The notes beneath the pieces were generated by a model. That model was not told the origin of the DNA, ran no database searches, and saw nothing but the letters and a program-made list of their open reading frames with translations. From Candidatus Rifleibacteriota bacterium (GTDB taxonomy: Bacteria > Muiribacteriota > Ozemobacteria > Ozemobacterales > Ozemobacteraceae): a DNA stretch of 11,150 nt. Below are positions 1 through 8,100 of the stretch, in pieces. Position numbers and translations under genes: made by a program. Position 1 is the stretch's first letter. Every line of letters starts with the position of its first letter. Location: positions 1 to 11,150 of the forward strand of contig JAQUZA010000072.1 in assembly GCA_028691595.1 (NCBI GenBank). Reading direction: 5' to 3'.

Positions 1-334
1 CCACACTTTGCCCCTTTGAGATTTTTTTGACATCAAAGGGTTTGGTAGAGCTCTTCGCAACTACCTCGGTTCCTTTAAGTGCCTGAAGGGTGAAGTTGAT
101 CGTCTGAAGATAGTCTGTATCCTTAATGGTCTTCCAGGTTTCGTGAAAAACAAGTTGATGTTTGAGCAGTTCACCATTGAAGGAAACCGGAGAAGAAAAA
201 TCTGCAGTGGAAGGGTGCGGATCATAGCTGAACATGCGGGTGATAGTCTGAGTCTGGTTTTGGGCCATGCCCGCCTGCGCAAAGGTAAGCGCTATTAAAA
301 CAAGCAGTCCAATCAACTTTTTGATATTCGCCAT
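1..334 (-). CDS. Exported protein of unknown function (partial, C-terminus beyond the window)
   Basis: This minus-strand frame stays open from an ATG at 334-332 to the left edge, giving 111 residues plus one base; the 3' part lies outside the window. The start MANIKKLIGLL is a basic n-region followed by a hydrophobic core (about residues 7-20) and an AGMA/QN cleavage-like site near residue 24, so I read a Sec signal peptide and an exported product. The start is fixed by AGAGGAG placed 5 nt upstream of the ATG. The visible mature part is polar, with alternating hydrophobic residues suggesting beta-structure (for example LLKHQLVFHETWK), and I recognise no family. It begins 23 bp after the stop of the double-kinase gene on the same strand, so the two are probably co-transcribed, which suggests a periplasmic partner or accessory. 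The coding call is good; the function is unknown. Confidence 0.8.
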   Translation of the reverse strand, partial: MANIKKLIGLLVLIALTFAQAGMAQNQTQTITRMFSYDPHPSTADFSSPVSFNGELLKHQLVFHETWKTIKDTDYLQTINFTLQALKGTEVVAKSSTKPFDVKKISKGQSV

Positions 335-339
335 AAATA

Positions 340-346
340 CTCCTCT
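340..346 (-). promoter_or_regulatory. Shine-Dalgarno site of the exported-protein gene
   Basis: On the minus strand AGAGGAG is followed by a 5-nt spacer and ATG. It is the clearest ribosome binding site in the window. It lies in the 23-bp gap after the kinase stop codon and decides the start at 334. It also shows that this genome uses Shine-Dalgarno initiation at internal operon genes, in contrast to the two operon-leading genes. Confidence 0.8.
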
Positions 347-357
347 AAAATTTTTTT

Positions 358-3300
358 TCAGTGCGGGATAATCTGCCCGCCTGAATTTTTTACGTTTTCA
401 CCACCATTGCCGGTGAACTCGTTCTTACCAAGTCTCACCTTAGCTTTGCCTCCACGTATAAAAATAGCATCTTTTCGGTTTCTTTCGAAGGTATTACCTG
501 AAATAGACTGTGGCTGGGCATCCCAGACTTCAACCCCGACCATCTTGTTGTCAATAAAGCGGTTGTTGTCGATGTTACCCCTGCCGTCAGCATAGATAAG
601 CATGCCATTCTCGCCGTTAGCCTGAATAGTGTTGCCTGTTACTGAGGGGTTGGCACCAGCCTTGATTCCCATTCCTGATTTTCCGCTGCCTTTTATATTG
701 TTCTGCTCGAGTTTGGCATTCGAATTTCCGTTGAACCAGATGCCGTAGATCGAGCAACCATTGATAGTATTGCCGGTTATCGAGGGGTTGCCGCCGGTAA
801 CAGTGATGCCCATTCCTTTAGAGCCAGTAATCTGGTTGTTGCTGATCGAGGGCGCGCCACCATTTATTTCGATTGCGGCAACGACGTTGGGGGAACTTGA
901 TGGCGTAGAGTTGGCAATGATGCAATTGGTAATAACCGGCGAGCCACTGGTAATTTTAACCGTTGGCGTTGAGGCCGAAGACTTATTGAGAATGGTAAGC
1001 CCGATGATTTTGCAGGTCGGGCCGGGAACCAGGGTCGGGCCCTGACTTGAAGTAATGGTACATTGTGTCGCCGATTCACCTGCAAGGGTGACACCAGTGC
1101 TTATGTTAAGGGCTTCGTTATAAGTACCAGGTTGAATAATGATAGTTGCGCCATCTTTAGCGACTTTTAAAGCCTCGGCAATGGTTTTATACCTACCAGA
1201 GGGGCCGACGGTGAGTTCTCTTGCCGCTTTTGCTTCGGTTTCTGCTTTGGCACGGGCCTCTGCTTCGGCTTTCGCTTTTAGTTCTGCTTCCTGTTTGGCT
1301 TTTGCTTCAGCTTCAGCCCTGGCAAGTGCTTCAGCCTCGGCGGCAGCTTTTTTTTCGGCTTCTGCCTTTGCCATGGCAACAGCCTCAGCTTCGGCTTTTG
1401 CCTTTGCTTCAGCTTCAAGTTTTGCTCTTGCTTCTGCCTCTATTTTTGCCTGCGCCTGCGCTTCTGCTTCAGCCTTAGCTCTTTCTTCGGCTGCCAATCG
1501 TGCTTTTTCGGCGATCTGTGCTTCGCTGCCAACCAGTTCTTTAATAAAATCAGTCTGATTATTCAGGGCCTTTTTAAGGCCTGCGATGAGGGCTATCGCT
1601 TTTTCTGGCGCGGACTGTTCTAGCTTTTTGAGTTCGTCGCGACATCTGGTGAGCAGGTGCTGTTCAAGTTTTCTGGCGTTTTCGCTGTCAGAGAAATCTT
1701 TTTCGAGGCTGGCAATCGAATTCTGGATCTTTTTAATGTCGTCCGGCAATTTTGCCTTCTTGATCGCGGCAAAAATATCGCTTTTCGCCCTTTCGTGTTT
1801 TTGCAGTTGCTCTTTTTCGGCCAGAGCAGCTTTTTTGCTGGCTTCTTCGGCGATACGCTGCTCAATTTTACTTGCCACTTCAGAAAGGCCTTGAGCATCT
1901 GGCCTTATCTGCATGCATATTTTAACTACCTTTTGAGCTGCAGCAGGATCTTTTTCGAGTTGATCCGAGACGAAGCGGAAGTATTTCTGGTAGAGAGTGT
2001 CGCGATGTTGCTCGGCAAGCTCGGTTCCGCCTGAAAATGAATTGAGCTTGTTTAAATCAGCCATGGCAGCGTCGACCGATTCTGGAGGGTTAAGTGCTGC
2101 AACTTGAGCCGCAACCTGTTGTGATAGAGTTTCACGGGCGATTTTCTGTTCTTCGGCAGATTGAAGAGTTTTAAGGCTTTCTTCTGCCAGTTTGATTTTA
2201 GTCTCTATGCCTACGATTGTCGGGCAGATTGTGCGGGCCTGAGCGAAAAGCTCGATGGCTTTGTGCGGGTCGTTGAGTATCCAGCTGTCGGCTTCGCGAG
2301 AAATTCTGTCGGCAAGTTTCTGGCTTAGCTGGTCGGCAGTCTCTTTGTCGCCAAGTTCATTGACTTTGAGAATCTGTTGGCAGATAAGGTCAGGTTTCTG
2401 GCCGGGGGCATAGCTTTCTATGGCGGCATCAAGAGCAGTTTTCAGGGTATTGAGCATGGTTGTCTGAGTCAGTTGTTCTTCGAGAAGTCTGGTCTGACTT
2501 GCAGCTCTGGCAATGAGTTTATTATTGGACTCGTCTTCGGGAAAATATTGTTGCAGGGCGTTGAAATAGACAAGTGATCGTTGCGGATTGTCGTTGATTG
2601 TTTTTTCGCCCTGATTGATAAAGCTTGTTTTCCAGGTCGAAACTATCTCGGCACTGGTGCTTGCCATACCGGTATTATCAAGTTCTTTAATAATCTCGAA
2701 AAGCTCTTTGGGCCCTGAGGCGGGTTCGATAATTTCGAGAAGAGCAAGGGCACGCTGACTCAACGCCGCAATTTTGTTTTTCTGCCGGTCGTATTTTTCC
2801 TTTTCCTGTTGGAGTCGGGCAAGGGTAAGGGCACCTCTGGGGTTGCCCGGGTCGAGTGCGATGGCCTGGCCACATAGATCTATGGCCAGATGGTAATCCT
2901 GTTTTTCTTCGGCTGTGGCAGCGCTGGCGAGCAAAGCCTGACTCAGGCTTACTTTGAGGGGTTGGGCGCGTTCACGACCCTCGGGAGACTGGGTAAAGTC
3001 ATCGATCAGTCTTCTGGCTTCGATAAACTGGCCTTTTTTTACCAGCTCATTGATTTCAATTTCACGTTCTTTCAGACTGCTGCCACCTGTCAGTCCGTAT
3101 TTCCAGGCGGCGTATCCGCCCCCGATGAGTGCTAATGCTATTGCCGGCCCAACCAGCTTTCGCAGGCCTGATTTTTGTTTTTCGGCATTTTGTACCAGAC
3201 CTGACAGCGAAGAAATGCCTGATTTCGTCGATGGTCGTCTACCCGTCGATGAGCGAGAAACACTTTCCGGGGCGTGTTCAATCAGGTATGCTTCAAGCGT

Positions 3301-4980
3301 ATCAATGATTACAGGTGTATCAGGCCGGGCTCCCGGATCTTTGTCGAGCATTTTTCTGACCAGGCCAATAATCGGCACAAGGGTAACATCTGGTATGGAA
3401 ACCTGTGCAGGCAGTGTTCCTTCAATGTGCTTGAGGGCGATAGACAACTCAGGGTTCTGGGGACCTTCTGCCTTATAGGGCACTGAGCCAAAAATGAGTT
3501 CCCAGAAGATGATGCCGAGTGAATATATGTCGGATTTGCCCGAAATGTTTCGACTGCCGGTGCATTGCTCGGGAGACATATACTCGGGCGTGCCAACGGT
3601 CATACCTGTTTTTGTGAGATGTGACTGGGTTTTGGCAATTCCGAAGTCGAGAATTTTTACGATGCCTTCGGGGGTGATTATTATGTTGGCCGGCTTAAGG
3701 TCGCGGTGAATGATGCCTTTTTCGTGGCAGGCAGAAATGCCTTCGGCCAGCTGCAACATTATCGGAACCGATTGGCGGCAATCTTTCTGGACGGCTTCTT
3801 TTAGCTTTGAAAGAGGCTTGCCTTCAATGTATTCCATGACCAGAAATGGTCTTTTTGATTTGCGGTCGCAGGCCGAGGCGTAGATACCCATGACATTGCG
3901 GTGACCGACGGTTGCGAGTGTTTGCCCTTCTTTGATGAACCTTTCAACGAGAGAGTGGTCGTTGGAGGTTTCAGAGTGCAGAACTTTAAGTGCCACGACT
4001 CTGTTCAATGAAGTGTCGAGGGCGCGGTAGACCTTGCCCATACCACCGCTGCCTATTTCGCGCTCGATCTGATAAATTTCGCCGATGCGCTCATCGGATT
4101 CAGAAGTTTCAACCGATGGTATGGTTTCGCCCTGGGCGCTTCTCTTACGGTTGAGAATCTGTTTGAGGTTTTCTAGTATTTCAGGTATTTCAGGGCGTTC
4201 TTCGGGTTTTTTAGCAAGCATTCTGGCAACCAAAGCCTTGAAACTGGCCCCTTCGTCAATGCCGTCGAACCCTGATAAATCAGGAGCGGCATTTAGATGC
4301 ATCAGCGCTATGGCCAGGGCAGGATCATCGGCATGGCCGTCAAGATTGAAGGGCAATTTCCCGAGGAGCATCTCGTAAAGCATGATGCCGGCGGCATAAA
4401 CGTCGGTTTTTGCCGTGATATCCTGCTTGCCAAGACATTGTTCAGGCGACATGTAATGGGGTGTGCCTATGGCAATGCCGGTTCTTGTCTGTTTGGTCGC
4501 TGATTTGGCAATGCCGAAGTCAACTATTTTCAGCTGACCTTCTTTATTTATAAGCACGTTCTCAGGCTTGAGATCGCGATGAACGATGCCCTTCTGATGG
4601 CAGGCATGAATGCCGCTGAGCAGTTGAATGAAGTGGCTTAACAGCGCTACTGGCTCATTGACGAGGTGCTGTTTATGGCAGGCAAGGTTTTTGCCATCGA
4701 CGAATTCCATGACCAGAAAAGGGACACCAGAGCTTTCTTCAACATCTGAGGCATAGACTGAAATCACTGCCGGATGACTTATGGTTGCGATGACGCGACC
4801 CTCGTTGAGAAAGCGTTTGACAACTTCTTCATCACGTGCGATTTCAGACAGAAGAAATTTGACCGCTACTTCGCGCCCGAGGTTAACATCGAGCGCGCGG
4901 TAAACAGCCCCCATGCCTCCGGCACCGAGCTGTGCCAGAATCTTGTAGTGTCTGCCTATAATCTGGTCTGGTTTGAACAT
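358..4980 (-). CDS. Transmembrane Ser/Thr protein kinase: two tandem kinase domains, TPR-like/coiled-coil stalk and C-terminal beta-helix
   Basis: 1540 residues from ATG 4980. Kinase 1 (about residues 12-276) has the Gly loop GAGGMGAVY (19-27), VAVK Lys41, helix-C Glu60, HRDLKPEN with Asp136, DFG Asp154 and SPE 178-180. Kinase 2 (about 303-566) has GSGGMGKVY (310-318), Lys332, Glu351, HRDLKPAN with Asp427, DFG Asp445 and SPE 469-471. Both have every catalytic residue and Thr-containing activation loops. They resemble each other closely, which points to internal duplication. A basic stretch precedes one membrane helix (about 609-626), so the kinases are cytoplasmic and the remaining ~910 residues extracytoplasmic. 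That part is mostly helical, with a TPR-like repeat near 685-718, then an Ala/Glu/Lys-rich coiled coil (about 1158-1255), then a parallel beta-helix (about 1256-1540). A TTG start at 5010 would add 10 residues, but neither start has a good Shine-Dalgarno; ATG lies 11 residues before the kinase fold. The gene is divergent from the AsmA/FHA operon. Kinase activity is near certain; ligand and substrates are unknown. Confidence 0.95.
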   Translation of the reverse strand: MFKPDQIIGRHYKILAQLGAGGMGAVYRALDVNLGREVAVKFLLSEIARDEEVVKRFLNEGRVIATISHPAVISVYASDVEESSGVPFLVMEFVDGKNLACHKQHLVNEPVALLSHFIQLLSGIHACHQKGIVHRDLKPENVLINKEGQLKIVDFGIAKSATKQTRTGIAIGTPHYMSPEQCLGKQDITAKTDVYAAGIMLYEMLLGKLPFNLDGHADDPALAIALMHLNAAPDLSGFDGIDEGASFKALVARMLAKKPEERPEIPEILENLKQILNRKRSAQGETIPSVETSESDERIGEIYQIEREIGSGGMGKVYRALDTSLNRVVALKVLHSETSNDHSLVERFIKEGQTLATVGHRNVMGIYASACDRKSKRPFLVMEYIEGKPLSKLKEAVQKDCRQSVPIMLQLAEGISACHEKGIIHRDLKPANIIITPEGIVKILDFGIAKTQSHLTKTGMTVGTPEYMSPEQCTGSRNISGKSDIYSLGIIFWELIFGSVPYKAEGPQNPELSIALKHIEGTLPAQVSIPDVTLVPIIGLVRKMLDKDPGARPDTPVIIDTLEAYLIEHAPESVSRSSTGRRPSTKSGISSLSGLVQNAEKQKSGLRKLVGPAIALALIGGGYAAWKYGLTGGSSLKEREIEINELVKKGQFIEARRLIDDFTQSPEGRERAQPLKVSLSQALLASAATAEEKQDYHLAIDLCGQAIALDPGNPRGALTLARLQQEKEKYDRQKNKIAALSQRALALLEIIEPASGPKELFEIIKELDNTGMASTSAEIVSTWKTSFINQGEKTINDNPQRSLVYFNALQQYFPEDESNNKLIARAASQTRLLEEQLTQTTMLNTLKTALDAAIESYAPGQKPDLICQQILKVNELGDKETADQLSQKLADRISREADSWILNDPHKAIELFAQARTICPTIVGIETKIKLAEESLKTLQSAEEQKIARETLSQQVAAQVAALNPPESVDAAMADLNKLNSFSGGTELAEQHRDTLYQKYFRFVSDQLEKDPAAAQKVVKICMQIRPDAQGLSEVASKIEQRIAEEASKKAALAEKEQLQKHERAKSDIFAAIKKAKLPDDIKKIQNSIASLEKDFSDSENARKLEQHLLTRCRDELKKLEQSAPEKAIALIAGLKKALNNQTDFIKELVGSEAQIAEKARLAAEERAKAEAEAQAQAKIEAEARAKLEAEAKAKAEAEAVAMAKAEAEKKAAAEAEALARAEAEAKAKQEAELKAKAEAEARAKAETEAKAARELTVGPSGRYKTIAEALKVAKDGATIIIQPGTYNEALNISTGVTLAGESATQCTITSSQGPTLVPGPTCKIIGLTILNKSSASTPTVKITSGSPVITNCIIANSTPSSSPNVVAAIEINGGAPSISNNQITGSKGMGITVTGGNPSITGNTINGCSIYGIWFNGNSNAKLEQNNIKGSGKSGMGIKAGANPSVTGNTIQANGENGMLIYADGRGNIDNNRFIDNKMVGVEVWDAQPQSISGNTFERNRKDAIFIRGGKAKVRLGKNEFTGNGGENVKNSGGQIIPH
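361..1215 (-). repeat. Right-handed parallel beta-helix repeats (PbH1/NosD-like) at the C-terminus of the kinase
   Basis: This is the region coding residues 1256-1540 of the double kinase. It opens with the typical beta-helix entry pattern GRYKTIAEALKVAKDGATI followed by PGTY and VTLAGE, as in pectin-methylesterase-like and DUF1565/NosD-type proteins. About eight turns of roughly 22-23 residues follow, each with an xxITGNTI-like core: SPVITNCII, APSISNNQI, NPSITGNTI, NAKLEQNNI, NPSVTGNTI, RGNIDNNRF, QSISGNTF and RLGKNEF. The recurring Asn at the same turn position is what one expects of an Asn ladder. I see no polysaccharide lyase or hydrolase active-site signature, so a binding or sensing role is more likely than catalysis (inference). 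Confidence 0.85.
1216..1510 (-). repeat. Low-complexity Ala/Glu/Lys repeat coding a coiled coil or single alpha-helix (TolA-like stalk)
   Basis: About 98 residues (1158-1255 of the kinase) made almost only of Ala, Glu, Lys, Arg and Gln in AEAEAKAKAEAEA-type patterns. At DNA level it is a degenerate array of GCN/GAR/AAR codons, seen on the plus strand as gcttcagcctcggc-like units. It lies between the helical periplasmic region and the beta-helix. Such sequence resembles the stalk of TolA and is expected to be a rigid helix. Its purity also makes it prone to slippage and length change. The long plus-strand open frames here are a by-product of this composition. Confidence 0.85.
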
Positions 4981-4987
4981 GCTCGAC

Positions 4988-5017
4988 AATTTACGATAGA
5001 TAGGGTGCAAAAATCAA
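4988..5017 (-). promoter_or_regulatory. Candidate proximal promoter of the kinase operon (possibly leaderless)
   Basis: On the minus strand TTGATT (5017-5012), an 18-nt spacer and TAAATT (4993-4988) resemble -35 and -10 elements, each 4 of 6 or better against sigma-70 consensus. The -10 ends 7 nt before the ATG at 4980, so transcription would begin at or beside the start codon. No convincing Shine-Dalgarno lies between. Found by eye only. Confidence 0.4.
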
Positions 5018-5050
5018 GCCGGGAGTTGGCTTCTGCCCGGTAAAAAATAG

Positions 5051-5080
5051 TTGCCTCAGGTTTTGAGATTTAAAAGGCAA
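5051..5080. promoter_or_regulatory. Inverted repeat in the divergent intergenic region (possible operator)
   Basis: TTGCCT at 5051-5056 and AGGCAA at 5075-5080 form perfect 6-bp arms with an 18-bp spacer. The right arm adjoins the -10-like TTAAAT of the distal kinase promoter. Position between two divergent operons makes an operator plausible, but 6-bp arms can arise by chance and no regulator gene is seen in the window. Confidence 0.25.
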
Positions 5081-5094
5081 AGCCGGGTTGTCAA
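5068..5094 (-). promoter_or_regulatory. Candidate distal promoter of the kinase operon
   Basis: A perfect -35 hexamer TTGACA (5094-5089) on the minus strand is followed after 15 nt by TTAAAT (5073-5068), a 4 of 6 match to TATAAT. The short spacer weakens the case. A start here would give a leader of roughly 80 nt carrying an imperfect hairpin at 5019-5040. It is an alternative or addition to the proximal promoter. Confidence 0.3.
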
Positions 5095-5109
5095 AACTTC
5101 CGCCAGTAA

Positions 5110-5141
5110 TTGATAGATTTTCTTGTGGAATATGTTAAAAT
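5110..5141 (+). promoter_or_regulatory. Candidate extended -10 promoter of the AsmA/FHA operon (possibly leaderless)
   Basis: TGTTAAAAT at 5133-5141 reads as an extended -10 (TGn) with hexamer TAAAAT at 5136-5141, 5 of 6 to consensus. A TTGATA at 5110-5115 could be a -35, but the 20-nt spacing is long. The hexamer ends 7 nt before the ATG at 5149, the distance expected for a leaderless transcript, and the intervening TTGGCCT has no Shine-Dalgarno. Confidence 0.45.
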
Positions 5142-5148
5142 TTGGCCT

Positions 5149-8100
5149 ATGGAAGATAAGAATTCAAAGAGGCTTGAGAGTCTGGCGATCGAACTTGAGA
5201 AGCGTCGCCAGCAGCATAAAGAAGGCGGCAGCCACAGTCGAAAGATGCGAAGGTGGTTGAGGCGCTTTTTGATGTTTGCCGCTTTTTGTTTTTTCATTCT
5301 GGCCTCGGTTTTTTTTGTTAATTTTTTCAGGCTGAACTCTGATTTGATCGAAGGGCACATCAAGCAGGGGATTATCCCAAATTTGACCAGGGGCAGATTT
5401 ACTCTGCAGATGGGTTCAATTTCAGGTGATCTTCTTCATGGGGTAAATCTCGATAATGTTCTGGTGCAGAACCCCCATTTCAAGACAAGTGCCACGCTGT
5501 TAACCGTTCCAAGGGTCTCGATGAAATATTCGCTGCTCGATATTCTTTTTGGCAGACTTGTTTTGCAGAAGCTGGTCGTTGAAAATCCGATTCTGACGAT
5601 TTCCCGCAACGAAAAAAGTCGTGGCATCTGGGATTTTTCTGACGATTTGCTTAAGGCTGTTGTGCCGGCCGTCGAAGCAGACGAAGAAACAGTCTGGCAA
5701 AAGCGTGAAAAGGCGCAGGTGCTTGCTGACCAGTATCTTGAAGATATTCAGGTTAAAAATCTTTCTATTCTGGTTCCAGCTCCTGATAAGCTTATAAAAG
5801 ACGAATTTGTTGCGCGCCTGGTGCGGCTTCCAAAAAGCACATTTCAGATCAATGGCATAAATCTTTCGCTGAAAAAGCACGCCTCAAAGGCTTTTAATTC
5901 GCATCTGCTCAAAATTTTCCTGGCCGATAAACGAGACTGGCTGATGTTCCAGGTGACAAAGATGAAGAGCAACGGCAACTTTACCGTTGGTTTCGATGCG
6001 CTCGGGCAGAGTTTTACCTTTGCTGTAGAGAACCTGGGCGAGGCTGGCCGTAAAATCAACCTTTTTGATGGACGCAGGCGGGATCGTCTTAATCTTGAGT
6101 GGGTTTGGGCACGCGAGCGTGTCAGTCTGCCTGAAAAAATTCGTGGTTTGACCGGAATACTTCAGATTGACCAGTTAAAAGACCTGACTTCTGGATTATT
6201 ATCGACTGAGAATGATTTGAGCGGTTCATTGCTTTTGAAGGTTTCGTGTGCCGCTGGAAAACCTCTTTACGATGCTCATGCAAGTTTGAATCTGGCCAGT
6301 ATGTCGGTTAACATTCCTTTTGTTCCGGTGGTCAAAAACCTTGCCGCCGACCTCGATATCTTTGACCGCCGCGCCAGTTTGCAAAACCTTTCTGTTGATA
6401 TTGCCAGCATAACAAGTTCTCATGAGGGTTACGTCGATTTTGCCAACGAGGCTGCGATTTCGGCCAGTCTTGACTCGCTTGTGGCCAATGAAAAACTGGC
6501 GGCCGCTGCCAGCTATACAAGGCTCGAGCCGGGTGTTCACCAGTTTGCAGCAAGGGTTGATCGTAATTCTGGCAGGGCAGAAATAAGCTTTAATCGGCGG
6601 CTGGTCGGCAAGGAAATTCGTTATTCAGACTTCAACTTCGTGGCCGGTTTGATTGCTTCGGGCAGCGCCGCCGACATTCTGCCATTGAAGCTTTTGCCTG
6701 CCGAACTTGTAAAAAAAATGCAGGAATATCTGGCACGTGTAGATATACTGGGGCCACTGGCAATTTCTACCGCGTTTGCATCACTCGATGACTGGCAGAC
6801 AAGCGCTGTCGAGATTGATTTGAACGGGGCTCGAATCGTCAGTCGGATTAGTGCAAAAGATTACGTAACCTTGGGCGGCAAGGCGCTTCTCGATGCCGGC
6901 AGCCTTCGACTCGACGGTTTTTCAGCTGATATTGATAACCTGAGATTTGATGCCACCGGCAGCGCGGTTATAGTAGCTTCGAGCCCTTTTGTAAAAGACT
7001 TTTCGCTGCGTGCGCAAGCAAAGATCGAAGACGACAAAAACTTTTCAATTACCTCAGAGCGTCTGCAGTCAAGCATCGGTCTCAAGGCCAGACCAGACTT
7101 TGACAGTATCGAGCTGACCGGAAAAAATATTGCCACCATTGAAGTCGACGCTGATAAAGGGGTTTTGCTCGAAACCGGGTTTGATAAGCTCAACTTTGTC
7201 AGGCGCGGCAAGGTATTGTGGGCAGATCATTGCCAGGTTTCGGCCGATATTTCATGGCAAGGCGGCGATTTTTTAAATGGAGTCGGTCTTGCAAAGGGCG
7301 ATGCCAGCCTCGAATTTTTTGGAGTTCCGCTTGAATTGAAAGCCCGTCTTGACGTTGCGGCGCGAAAACTCGATAACTTAAGTTTTACCGGTGGCGGAAG
7401 CAACTTTGCCAGATTGATCGAGGCTTTAAAGACCCAGCCTGAGGGACGCGATTTTTTCAAAAAATATCCTCTGGGTGTTACGGGTTCGTTCAATTTTGCC
7501 ATGCTTGCTGCCGGAACCCTGGCGTGTCCCAATCTTGATGGTTGGCTTAAATTCCCGGTTCTCAATGTCAGCATGAGTGGTATGAGTGCCAGACTGCCAT
7601 TCAACGTTCAGTTAAAAACGCTCGATAATGTTTATCACGCCGGCTTAAAGGCAGGCGAGGCTTCAATTAAAGTCAAAGACGTGACTTTTGATCTCGGAAA
7701 AACCGATGCGGAGCTGGTAATTTCCGGGTTAAACGCCTCTTCCGGAACCACTCTTGGCGTAAAGGCAAATTCAGAGGTTTTCGGGGCCGGTCTCAATGCA
7801 TCAGGTACTGTTAAACTTTCTGAGAAAAGCTTTGATAATTTTAAACTGGCTGTGAGAAGCGGGAAAATAGAAACTCTGGCTGCAGAAATTTCAAGAATCG
7901 GGCGTTTTACGATGCCTTTCTCACTGTCTGGCAAGTTCGAATCTGAAGCTAGTCTCAATGGCCCGTTTGCTTCGCCTTCAAGCCGGGGATACGTCGATGT
8001 CGGCCTGCTGAATATCGACATGCCAATTAGCACAGGCAGGGCAAAAACAGTAATCGCGGCAAAAAAAATTACCGGCAGATTGAATTTTGACAAACGCGGA

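Noticed and set aside
61..282. 73-residue minus-strand open frame near the left edge
   Set aside because: It uses a TTG start in another frame inside the better-supported exported-protein gene (1-334), which has a signal peptide and Shine-Dalgarno site.
1139..1558. 139-residue plus-strand frame rich in Ala/Ser/Phe
   Set aside because: It is the antisense image of the Ala/Glu/Lys codon repeat in the kinase gene; the composition follows from the repeat and no ribosome site is seen.
2954..3478. 174-residue plus-strand open frame opposite the second kinase domain
   Set aside because: The opposite strand encodes unmistakable kinase motifs, and this frame has no recognisable domain or start signal.
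4981..5010. TTG start at 5010 for the kinase gene
   Set aside because: It adds 10 residues without a ribosome site and would lie upstream of the proximal -10; ATG at 4980 starts directly before the kinase fold.
5019..5040. GC-rich hairpin CCGGG...CCCGG in the intergenic region, as a terminator
   Set aside because: The stem is only 5 bp plus a bulged extension, it lies between two divergent starts where no transcript should end, and no clean T-run follows directly. At most it is a leader hairpin if the distal kinase promoter is used.
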